From positions 1 through 5,191 of the forward strand of contig CAMJLI010000151.1 in assembly GCA_946406585.1 (NCBI GenBank): 5,191 nucleotides of DNA, written 5' to 3'. The stretch is from an uncultured Prevotellaceae bacterium (GTDB taxonomy: Bacteria > Bacteroidota > Bacteroidia > Bacteroidales > Bacteroidaceae). A program made the position numbers and the translations under genes. The notes beneath the pieces are model-generated. The model worked only from the letters and a program-made list of their open reading frames with translations. It had not been told where the DNA came from and ran no database searches. Shown piece after piece: positions 1 to 5,191 of this stretch (within the stretch, counting starts at the first letter, position 1; each line of letters opens with the position of its first letter).

Positions 1-289
1 TCATCACATCAGCAAAGGCTGAGTGTCCCTCACCCTCGCGGTCCACCACGATGCCAAGAAAACGGCAGCGTCCTTGGTCGGCGTACCGGTAAAGCATCTC
101 CATGGCGAAAAGGTCGTCGGTGGATGAACAGATATCGATGTCGAGAATAATCCGTGGCATGCCTGTCTGCTCCCCTGGCGTCTGGTCGTCGTCGTCTTTC
201 GAACATGATGTCTGCGCAATAATGCAAATGAAGAGTATGGCGATTTTATATATGCAACTGAATTGTAATATTTTCAAACTGTATTTCAT
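1..289 (-). CDS. Lipoprotein nucleoside hydrolase (inosine-uridine preferring type), N-terminal part; 3' end beyond the left edge
   Basis: The 96 visible codons encode a lipoprotein signal peptide followed by the start of a nucleoside hydrolase fold. Residues 5-25 are hydrophobic and end at a lipobox-like AQTSC with Cys29 as the likely lipidated residue. The next residues, SKDDDD, resemble the acidic lipoprotein export signal that sends Bacteroidetes lipoproteins to the cell surface. From residue 45 the chain reads PRIILDIDICSSTDDLFAME, which fits the N-terminal strand and calcium-binding aspartate cluster of nucleoside hydrolases (Asp50, Asp52, Asp58, Asp59). It continues through LGIVVDREGEG, typical of the second strand. 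The family cleaves ribonucleosides to base and ribose. ATG at 289 is preferred to the in-frame ATG at 160 because only it includes the signal peptide. The canonical DTDPGxDD motif is two residues longer here. The substrate cannot be told from this fragment, and a nucleoside-hydrolase-like glycosidase is an alternative. Confidence 0.8.
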   Translation of the reverse strand, partial: MKYSLKILQFSCIYKIAILFICIIAQTSCSKDDDDQTPGEQTGMPRIILDIDICSSTDDLFAMEMLYRYADQGRCRFLGIVVDREGEGHSAFADVM

Positions 290-405
290 ATATGTTCCGA
301 TTTATTTGTCTCAGACATGGGTGGCTGCTTTGTGCATGACGTAAATCACGATTTGTCTGAAACTATTGTGCAAAAGCAATTTTTCGCGGGTTCAGCAAGC
401 AAGTG

Positions 406-413
406 CAAAATTA
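406..413 (-). promoter_or_regulatory. Possible promoter -7 box upstream of the nucleoside hydrolase
   Basis: On the minus strand these bases read TAATTTTG, an exact match to the Bacteroidetes -7 consensus TAnnTTTG. The box lies about 117 nt upstream of the ATG at 289, which implies a leader of roughly 110 nt. No good TTG/TTTG -33 element is seen 19-21 nt further upstream, so support is weak. The same octamer occurs upstream of the lyase. Confidence 0.35.
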
Positions 414-454
414 TATGATTTTCTCATAAAAGCACTCGTTTGGTGTTAGGAAAT

Positions 455-586
455 TCACTTTTCCCCATGCCCTTGTGCTTCCTGCTCCATGATGGCCCCG
501 GCAATTGCAGAATGTTCCTGCCAGTACAGTTGATATATCACCTCAATAAAATGGGGGTGTGCCAAATTATTTATTTTGACACACCC
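455..586 (-). pseudogene. Possible 3' remnant of a gene (unidentified)
   Basis: The minus strand stays open from a stop codon at 587-589 down to TGA at 455-457. The downstream two thirds reads like ordinary protein, for example IEVIYQLYWQEHSAIAGA followed by IMEQEAQGHGEK and then the stop. This part is less A/T-rich than its flanks and uses codons like those of the neighbouring genes. No ATG is placed to start it: the only in-frame ATG leaves 11 residues, and a GTG start would give about 30. The upstream part overlaps the lyase terminator hairpin. It may be the tail of a decayed gene, a small peptide with a GTG start, or chance. I do not recognise the family. Confidence 0.2.
555..586 (-). terminator. 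Hairpin terminator downstream of the rhamnogalacturonan lyase
   Basis: In minus-strand RNA, GGGUGUGUCAAA (586-575) pairs with UUUGGCACACCC (566-555) over 12 base pairs, including one G-U wobble, around an 8-nt A/U loop. A short U-rich tail with the DNA sequence ATTTTATT follows at 552-545. The hairpin starts about 65 nt past the lyase stop. In plus-strand RNA the wobble becomes an A-C mismatch, so the structure favours termination of lyase transcripts. The U-tract is short, so efficiency is uncertain. Confidence 0.65.
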
Positions 587-651
587 TCAAGCAAATGGTT
601 GTTTTCAAATGGTTTCAATCTTGACCTCTATTCTCATTCGTCGGTGTTGAC

Positions 652-3477
652 CTAATCATTGCCTTTAAGAACGAGTTGCACCAGAGCGGAAACATCAGAT
701 ATGCTGTATAATCCGTCGCCATTGATGTCGCCATTCTCTTTGATGAAGCCTTCTGTTTCAACGTTCAAAATGTATTGTACCAACGCCATCACATCAGACA
801 CGCTGAGTAGCCCATCGCCGTTCACATCACCAATGATGGGGATCCTTGTGACGTAGAGCAGGTCGACACCACTTCTGCTGTTCCCGCATTGTGGAATGTA
901 GAGTGTCGTGGGTTTGGTGATGGTGAACACCTCTGAATGGAACTCCTGCATGTTGATCACCGTGCAGTTGAAGTTGGCTATCTCCTTGTCTCCTGCAAGA
1001 AATCTCCAATAGCTGTTGGGGGTTTTCGACGAGTCGTGGATAAACGCTGTGAGTCGGTAGGCGCCAGGAGGCAGTGTGGTGAAGCCTACCGAGCTGCCGG
1101 AAACATAGGCTGCAGCACTGTTGCTGCTTCGCACTCTCATGTTGCTGTTGGTGCAGAGCGTCATGCCCGGTATGTCCTCTGCCTCTGTCAGGAATACCAC
1201 ATCGCTGATGTCGGTGGGTTGGTAGTTGATGGTTTCCTTCTGGTGGTTGCTGTTCAGTGCGAAATAGTAGTTGTATTCAAGTCTTTTGTCTCCACCTGTC
1301 GCTTCTTTGAAGTATAGTTTTCCGTCCTTTAGGTTATATCGTCTGTAAGGCACGCTGACCACCTGGTTGGGATCACCCTCGCCGGTTGTGGTGCGCATGA
1401 TGCTGCCGTTTGCATTTTCGTAAACGGTATAGCTATAATAAGCGGGGGGTATTGGGTCGTCGCCCTCGCAGGTGAAGTCGGCATTTGGAAGGTAATACCC
1501 CAGGTGTGGCGGCTGGTTGTAACTTGTGTTCTGCCATGCTACCGCCATTCGGTAGTTGTGGTCGTGCATTAAGGTGGGCACACGGTGATTGCTGGGGATG
1601 TTCGAGGAGATGATGTTGAGTTGTGAGGGGTTGTCGTAGTTCCACATGATGATTTCCTCGCGCCAGTCGCCTAAGATGTCGGCTTGCAGACAAGGCGTGG
1701 CCTTGCCCCCATTGCAACTTTGCGAGCCGTTGTAGTTGAGTTCTGTGTTCACGTTGCCGTTGGCGCTCCATTTCGTGATTTTCGGAAAGGCTTTTTGGGC
1801 ATCGCTGTTGTATCCACCATCGAAAAGCTCATCCAGCAGGTCTCCGTCCCAATAGATGCGGAAGTTCATCGATGAAGGTGGTGTGCTGGAGACGTTTGCG
1901 AAGTTGCCCGATGCCGTCTCGCGTATGGGATTGCCTTGTGCCCCCCAGAATTCGTATCCCTCGTATTGGTCGGATATGTTGGCTGCGAGACATCTCCCCG
2001 TATCATCTTGTGCATGTTGGTGGAAGATCTTTGCTCCTGTCCGGGCGTCGTGTATCTCCAGCCCATAGGGACTTGCTTCGCAGCACCTCAGCACTTCGTA
2101 CCCTGGTCGGCTTGGGATTAGGTCGGACAAGTGCATAGCATCGCCATGTCCAAGTCCGGTGGAGTAGAGCAGATTACCGTCATTGTCTATCGTTGCAGCG
2201 CCAAAGATGATTTCGTCGCAGCCGTCATCATCTACATCTGCCACGCTAATGTTGTGGTTGCCCTGTCCGTAGGCGGTATAGCAGTCGCTTGTTCCGAAAG
2301 TGTTGCTGTTGTAGTTGTGGGTTGTCTTCACTCCATTGGCATTTGTTACTTCAACCTTCGTCTTCGACACTGAGGAATGCAGCCATTTCTGTGTCAATTT
2401 GTTGTTTTTGAAATCTACGGCCCAGATGAATGCCTGCGTGTAATAACCACGGCACATCACCGCTGACGGACTTTGGTTGGGCCCGTTGAGATAGGCGACA
2501 CATGCCAGGTAGCGCTCGCCACGGTTGCCATAGCTGCCGTAGTCATATTTGTCATCGCGGTCGTCCCAATCGAAAGAACCTGATGCCTCGCTCAATTCAG
2601 CCATTGCATTGCGATTCGGGTAATAAGCTATGGTGTGAACGGCCTTTCCTGTAAGCCCCTCGAAGACGGTCAGATATTCCTGTCCGCCATCGATGCGTCC
2701 GTTTGAGTTGCGCCAATCCTTCGTATTGCTGGCATTGCGGATTGCGGCAAGGTCTGCCACTTGGTTGACATATTTTCCTTCCGCGTCCTTCGAACCTGGC
2801 GCAGTCTTGCAAATCAACTCTGCCTTGCCGTCATTGTCGAAGTCATAGACGAGAAACTGGGTGTAGTGGGCCCCTGCGCGGATGTTCACGCCCAGGTCGA
2901 TGCGCCACAGCTTCTCGCCGGTGAAGAGACGGTAGCAGTCCAGATAGACGTTGCCTGTATGTCCATTTTGAGAGTTGTCCTTGGAATTGCTTGGGTCCCA
3001 TTTCACGATGATCTCATACTCCCCGTCGCCATCCACGTCACCTACGGAGCAGTCGTTTGGCCTATATGTATAATCGCCCTCAGAATTTCTGCCATCAGCG
3101 GGTCGGTCGAGTTGAAGTACGCGATATACGTCACTCTGTGGAGAGATTTCTGTTGTCGTTTCAATTACCTCCCCGTTTCGTCTTGTCACCACGCTGTATC
3201 TGCTGGTGCTTGTGCCATCGGGGTCGGTAAAGTTGGTTTGATGCTTCAGGTTTGAAGCGATGGTAACTCCGTCGCGCAACAAGTCGAAGGATGTTGTCGA
3301 TGCGGGGTCGGTGCCCAGAAGGCGCCAACTGACGAAGATGCCTTGTCCCTCTTGTGCCGGCATGGCGATGACGCCACGCGACAGTGGTTCCATTTGCGAC
3401 TGTGGGGTGACTTGGGCCTGTGTGGCCATGCATAAGAGGCATGCGATAATAGATAAGATAAAACGCTGTTGTTTCAT
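652..3477 (-). CDS. Secreted rhamnogalacturonan lyase, polysaccharide lyase family 11, with C-terminal CBM-like and dockerin modules
   Basis: The 941-residue enzyme should cleave the alternating rhamnose-galacturonate backbone of pectic rhamnogalacturonan I by beta-elimination, as PL11 enzymes such as Bacillus YesW and YesX do. Residues 1-22 form a signal peptide (MKQQRFILSI then a hydrophobic run ending ATQAQ). Residues about 30-115 are the N-terminal beta-sandwich (SRGVIAM, SWRLLG, FDLLRDG). The beta-propeller spans about 120-664. It carries calcium loops DVDGDGEYE (147-155), DFDNDGKAE (212-220) and DVDDDGCDE (414-422), a looser loop at 600-608, and the PL11 signatures NIRAGAHYTQF, EYLTVFEG and PTLMHDHNYRMAVAWQN. 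Residues about 677-760 are a tyrosine-rich linker module. Residues about 761-878 resemble a CBM6/35-like jelly roll (starting EAED, ending VDLLYVTRI). Residues 883-938 are a two-repeat dockerin-like domain. The frame is intact. ATG at 3477 is set by the signal peptide, and no Shine-Dalgarno is present. The gene has its own promoter box and terminator. The catalytic family is secure; the two middle C-terminal modules are tentative. Confidence 0.95.
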   Translation of the reverse strand: MKQQRFILSIIACLLCMATQAQVTPQSQMEPLSRGVIAMPAQEGQGIFVSWRLLGTDPASTTSFDLLRDGVTIASNLKHQTNFTDPDGTSTSRYSVVTRRNGEVIETTTEISPQSDVYRVLQLDRPADGRNSEGDYTYRPNDCSVGDVDGDGEYEIIVKWDPSNSKDNSQNGHTGNVYLDCYRLFTGEKLWRIDLGVNIRAGAHYTQFLVYDFDNDGKAELICKTAPGSKDAEGKYVNQVADLAAIRNASNTKDWRNSNGRIDGGQEYLTVFEGLTGKAVHTIAYYPNRNAMAELSEASGSFDWDDRDDKYDYGSYGNRGERYLACVAYLNGPNQSPSAVMCRGYYTQAFIWAVDFKNNKLTQKWLHSSVSKTKVEVTNANGVKTTHNYNSNTFGTSDCYTAYGQGNHNISVADVDDDGCDEIIFGAATIDNDGNLLYSTGLGHGDAMHLSDLIPSRPGYEVLRCCEASPYGLEIHDARTGAKIFHQHAQDDTGRCLAANISDQYEGYEFWGAQGNPIRETASGNFANVSSTPPSSMNFRIYWDGDLLDELFDGGYNSDAQKAFPKITKWSANGNVNTELNYNGSQSCNGGKATPCLQADILGDWREEIIMWNYDNPSQLNIISSNIPSNHRVPTLMHDHNYRMAVAWQNTSYNQPPHLGYYLPNADFTCEGDDPIPPAYYSYTVYENANGSIMRTTTGEGDPNQVVSVPYRRYNLKDGKLYFKEATGGDKRLEYNYYFALNSNHQKETINYQPTDISDVVFLTEAEDIPGMTLCTNSNMRVRSSNSAAAYVSGSSVGFTTLPPGAYRLTAFIHDSSKTPNSYWRFLAGDKEIANFNCTVINMQEFHSEVFTITKPTTLYIPQCGNSRSGVDLLYVTRIPIIGDVNGDGLLSVSDVMALVQYILNVETEGFIKENGDINGDGLYSISDVSALVQLVLKGND
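664..831 (-). repeat. Duplicated dockerin (F-hand) repeats at the lyase C-terminus
   Basis: Two 22-residue copies lie 34 residues apart: GDVNGDGLLSVSDVMALVQ begins at residue 883 (bases 831-766) and GDINGDGLYSISDVSALVQ at residue 917 (bases 729-664). Each has the D-x-N-x-D-G-x-x-x-x-x-D calcium-loop spacing of type I dockerins followed by a helix. The protein copies are very similar while the third codon positions differ, so this is an old duplication kept by selection rather than a recent DNA repeat. Confidence 0.85.
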
Positions 3478-3519
3478 GGCATATAATGTTAGATTTGTGG
3501 TTAAATGTCATTCAATGAG

Positions 3520-3550
3520 CAAAATTATAAAAAATTTACTTTCGGTGCAA
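3520..3550 (-). promoter_or_regulatory. Bacteroidetes-type promoter of the rhamnogalacturonan lyase
   Basis: On the minus strand TTG (3550-3548) is followed after 20 nt by TAATTTTG (3527-3520). This fits the Bacteroidetes -33/-7 pattern of TTG or TTTG, 19-21 nt, TAnnTTTG. Transcription would start near 3513-3516, giving a leader of about 35-40 nt before the ATG at 3477. The leader is A/T-rich and has no Shine-Dalgarno, as is usual in this phylum. Confidence 0.65.
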
Positions 3551-3758
3551 GATTTTGAGGAAAAAATGTGTTTCAGCCACAGTTTCATCTCCCCCTGCAC
3601 GCAATATCGGTGGTGGGTGGTGCCTTCCAAGTTGTTCCTGTGTTTGGCCGGAACTACTTTGGCGCATTGGAAATCATCTCGATTTGAGAAAAGACCAATT
3701 TGATTAATAATGTGATATTGGGATCATTATCATGTGGATGTAGCTGCTGTCTGTTGGA

Positions 3759-4370
3759 TTAAAACTTAAAATGTCTTCCATCCCATTTTAATGCCTTCCG
3801 CTTATTAGTGCCGTCGTCATTCCATTTGATGAAAATAATGTCCTTGCCGGTACGTGGCAGTTCATATGTGCCACCGTAATCTATTTCGAACCCAGGAGGG
3901 TCACAACCTACCATGCGTTTCGTGGCATTGTCGTAACGATAGAAACGAAGGTCGCTCACTTCGGTTATACTTGGTTTGCCTTCTATGTAACTTGCCAAAT
4001 TGTTGAAAGCGATTAGTTTGTGCTTCCCATCCGACTCGTTCCAGTAGCATACTTCCAACCTGAAAATGTAATCTACGTATTCATCGCCTGAACGTTCGAA
4101 AAGAATGTATCCACTTTTCGAGTCTATGGTCAAAGTCTCGCCATACTCTTGTGGAAGACCTTTGCTGTAACGTTTCATGGCATTTTCCAATGCTTTCCAT
4201 GGGCGGTCGCCACTCTCATCCTCGTCTTCATGGTTCAATGAAGGAAATGCTGCCCACACAAAATCTGTGATGGTGGGCTTTGCGCCTTTAAAGTTCACTT
4301 TGATGCCATTCTGCGCCATCAGCGACAGTGTGAGGCAAGAAAGGATAATTGCCGATGCTATTCTTTTCAT
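3759..4370 (-). CDS. Exported protein of unknown function (203 aa)
   Basis: I do not recognise the family. Residues 1-20 are a clear signal peptide (MKRIASAIILSCLTLSLMAQ) with likely cleavage after Ala19 or Gln20. There is no Cys in a lipobox position at the cleavage site, so the product is probably periplasmic or secreted. The mature chain of about 183 residues begins NGIKVNFKGAKPT and has an acidic patch HEDEDESGD at 47-55. The remainder is rich in alternating hydrophobic and aromatic residues (YIFRLEVCYWNE, LRFYRYDNA, DIIFIKWNDD), suggesting a beta-rich fold, and it ends WDGRHFKF. No catalytic motif is visible. The frame is open for 59 codons upstream of 4370, but that extension is not protein-like and hides the signal peptide, so ATG 4370 is chosen. 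The gene sits 281 bp upstream of the lyase, with promoter-like sequences between, so co-transcription is doubtful. Confidence 0.8.
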   Translation of the reverse strand: MKRIASAIILSCLTLSLMAQNGIKVNFKGAKPTITDFVWAAFPSLNHEDEDESGDRPWKALENAMKRYSKGLPQEYGETLTIDSKSGYILFERSGDEYVDYIFRLEVCYWNESDGKHKLIAFNNLASYIEGKPSITEVSDLRFYRYDNATKRMVGCDPPGFEIDYGGTYELPRTGKDIIFIKWNDDGTNKRKALKWDGRHFKF

Positions 4371-4388
4371 ATATCCCGATTTTTTTTT

Positions 4389-4406
4389 CAAATGTATGCA
4401 AAAATA
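4389..4406 (-). promoter_or_regulatory. Candidate -7 boxes of the exported-protein gene
   Basis: Two overlapping-range matches to TAnnTTTG occur on the minus strand: TATTTTTG at 4406-4399 and TACATTTG at 4396-4389. The first, 29 nt upstream of the ATG at 4370, leaves a more usual leader. The nearest TTG (4432-4430) is 23 nt upstream of it, slightly longer than the 19-21 nt norm. A nine-A run at 4388-4380 lies between box and start codon and may help ribosome binding in the absence of a Shine-Dalgarno. Confidence 0.4.
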
Positions 4407-4472
4407 ACACTTTTTTCGGTGAATTATCTCAATGGAACACAAATTTGTATCAAGTGTGTCTTTTTCTTGTAT

Positions 4473-4711
4473 TTCAACCAAGATTTTCAATATTCCACAG
4501 ACTTCTACGGAATGTATTCGGCAGAACTGGGCAACAAGTGCTTGCACCTGCTTTGCCTGTCGGGGAGGGGCATTTTGTGTTCAACGAGCACTGCTGTCAC
4601 ATAGTGAAGAACGACCTTGCGGTGATACCGATGCCTGGTCGTGTCAGCAACCTTGCTCTCGGTTTGTCGCTCAGTGATTACCACCAAAGTCTACAGCCGA
4701 AGTTTGATTGA
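4473..4711 (+). pseudogene. Frameshifted fragment resembling the N-terminal cupin domain of an AraC-family regulator
   Basis: Two adjoining plus-strand frames together give one sensible protein. The first reads FNQDFQYSTDFYGMYSAELG and then NKCLHLLCLSG (4473-4565). The second, shifted by one base, reads GHFVFNEHCCHIVKNDLAVI and then PMPGRVSNLAL (4568-4663), ending at TGA 4709-4711. Joined, they match the usual order of a sugar-sensing AraC cupin: a strand ending LCLSG-x-G, a beta hairpin, then a KND-LAVIPMPG turn. One missing base within GGGGAGGGG (4562-4570) explains the shift. No start codon fits well upstream, and the helix-turn-helix half is absent, so the gene is both frameshifted and truncated. 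It faces the acetyltransferase and points away from the exported-protein gene. The assignment rests on recalled family pattern only; a different cupin protein is possible. Confidence 0.4.
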
Positions 4712-4721
4712 ATGCTTGTTC

Positions 4722-5191
4722 CTACATATTATGGAATATTCCAGTTCGACTTGGCCTTTCTCTTGTATCGATCGTCATTTCAAAACCCTTCCATTCCTCG
4801 CCATCTATCACATAGGTATCCGTTCCGATGATGCGGAAACCGACGGATTGGTAACATTCCACAGCGGAATTGTTGTCGCAAAACACGCCGAGTGTGATGC
4901 GCGTGGCTCCCAATTCCTGTTGCGCATAATCGATAGCGAGTTTGAGCATCTGTTTGCCGTAGCCCTTGCCTCGTTTCGAGTCGTCGACAATCACAAAACC
5001 GAAGCGGATGACACCCTTGTCCTTTGATGGATATCTCAACAAAATATGACCTACGATATCCTCTCCATCAATGGCTGTTAGTGGAAACATATTGCCTCCC
5101 TCGTATTGCTTCATCATCTCCTCGGGTTGGGCAGGGAAATCCTTATACCTGTCAGCACTCCAAAGACGGAAAGCATGCTTGTTCTTGCACC
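4722..5191 (-). CDS. GNAT-family N-acetyltransferase, N-terminus beyond the right edge
   Basis: The 155 visible residues form most of a GCN5-related acetyltransferase, which transfers an acetyl group from acetyl-CoA to an amine in the cytoplasm. The acetyl-CoA pyrophosphate-binding loop (motif A) is VDDSKRGKGYGKQMLKLA, with R-x-x-G-x-G at visible residues 73-78 (bases 4973-4956). Motif B follows as NNSAVECYQSVGF with the usual Asn and Tyr. Strands before these (GEDIVGHILLRYP, VIRFGFVIV) complete the core. The frame is open to the window end: upstream of the double Met at 5117 it reads CKNKHAFRLWSADRYKDFPA, which looks like genuine protein. So 5117 is not the start, and perhaps 15-25 residues are missing. 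The substrate is unknown, since this subfamily is only defined by its fold. It ends in TAG at 4722-4724, with no partner gene close enough for an operon on the visible side. Confidence 0.9.
   Translation of the reverse strand, partial: CKNKHAFRLWSADRYKDFPAQPEEMMKQYEGGNMFPLTAIDGEDIVGHILLRYPSKDKGVIRFGFVIVDDSKRGKGYGKQMLKLAIDYAQQELGATRITLGVFCDNNSAVECYQSVGFRIIGTDTYVIDGEEWKGFEMTIDTRERPSRTGIFHNM

Larger units (their letters stand above)
290..651. other. Intergenic spacer between the lyase and the nucleoside hydrolase
   Basis: This 362-base spacer holds three things. Next to the lyase end is a hairpin terminator (555-586). In the middle is a more GC-rich, protein-like minus-strand stretch (455-586) with no convincing start. 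A -7-like promoter box lies at 406-413. The rest, about 290-400 and 587-651, is A/T-rich with no further structure I could recognise. The plus-strand reading from 440 to 655 is not protein-like. Confidence 0.6.
4371..4721. other. Intergenic spacer between the acetyltransferase and the exported protein
   Basis: This 351-base spacer has no intact minus-strand gene. Its left end carries the promoter-like boxes and a nine-base A tract (4380-4388 on the minus strand) just upstream of the exported-protein start. Most of the rest, about 4473-4711, is a plus-strand regulator-like remnant that ends 10 bases before the acetyltransferase stop. I saw no clear terminator hairpin for the acetyltransferase. 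Confidence 0.6.

Noticed and set aside
440..655. A 71-codon plus-strand open frame in the spacer after the lyase.
   Set aside because: Its product is not protein-like and it runs through the minus-strand terminator hairpin; the opposite strand gives the more plausible reading.
2761..3255. Long open frames on the plus strand opposite the lyase, the largest 164 codons.
   Set aside because: They lie wholly inside the intact lyase gene, have no recognisable protein motifs, and are explained by its codon usage.
3707..3730. A small inverted repeat, ATAATG and CATTAT, downstream of the exported-protein gene.
   Set aside because: Only 6 A/T-rich pairs around a 12-nt loop and no U-tract, too weak to call a terminator.
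4371..4547. A longer, 262-residue form of the exported protein starting at 4547.
   Set aside because: The extra 59 residues are not protein-like, run through the promoter boxes and the A tract, and would bury a clear signal peptide that begins at 4370.
5115..5117. The double Met at 5117 as the start of the acetyltransferase.
   Set aside because: The frame stays open to the window end and the upstream codons read as convincing protein, so the gene is cut by the window edge.
1..5191. tRNA or rRNA genes, CRISPR arrays, insertion sequences and a SusC/SusD polysaccharide-utilisation pair.
   Set aside because: No cloverleaf, repeat-spacer pattern, transposase or terminal inverted repeats, or SusC/SusD-like sequence was seen on either strand.

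Overview
The window looks like chromosomal DNA of a Bacteroidales bacterium, most likely Prevotella or a close relative such as Segatella. Four things point there: a secreted family 11 rhamnogalacturonan lyase ending in a dockerin-type tail, a lipoprotein with an acidic Bacteroidetes-style export signal after its lipobox, matches to the Bacteroidetes -7 promoter box (TAnnTTTG), and start codons preceded by A/T-rich leaders rather than Shine-Dalgarno sequences. Genus level is an inference from protein style, not from a search.

All four recognisable genes lie on the minus strand, so in transcription order they run from right to left. At the right edge is a GNAT N-acetyltransferase whose N-terminus is cut by the window end (4722-5191). 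Left of it, on the plus strand, is a short degraded stretch (about 4473-4711) that reads as part of an AraC-type N-terminal cupin domain if one base is restored. Next come a 203-residue exported protein of unknown function (3759-4370), the 941-residue rhamnogalacturonan lyase (652-3477), and the first 96 codons of a lipoprotein nucleoside hydrolase that runs off the left edge (1-289).

The spacers are wide (281 to 362 bp). Three genes have their own -7-like box, and the lyase is followed by a hairpin that forms fully only in minus-strand RNA. The genes therefore look like separate transcription units rather than one operon. No SusC/SusD pair, sugar transporter or intact regulator is present, so the window does not show whether the lyase belongs to a pectin-utilisation locus. 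The lyase (cutting the rhamnogalacturonan-I backbone), the probable surface nucleoside hydrolase and the exported unknown would all act outside the cytoplasm; the acetyltransferase is cytoplasmic.

I found no RNA genes, CRISPR arrays, insertion sequences or phage genes, and no clear new multi-gene system. The points most worth a second look are the dockerin-tailed lyase, the frameshifted regulator remnant, the variant metal-binding motif in the nucleoside hydrolase, and two protein-like but start-less stretches in the spacers.
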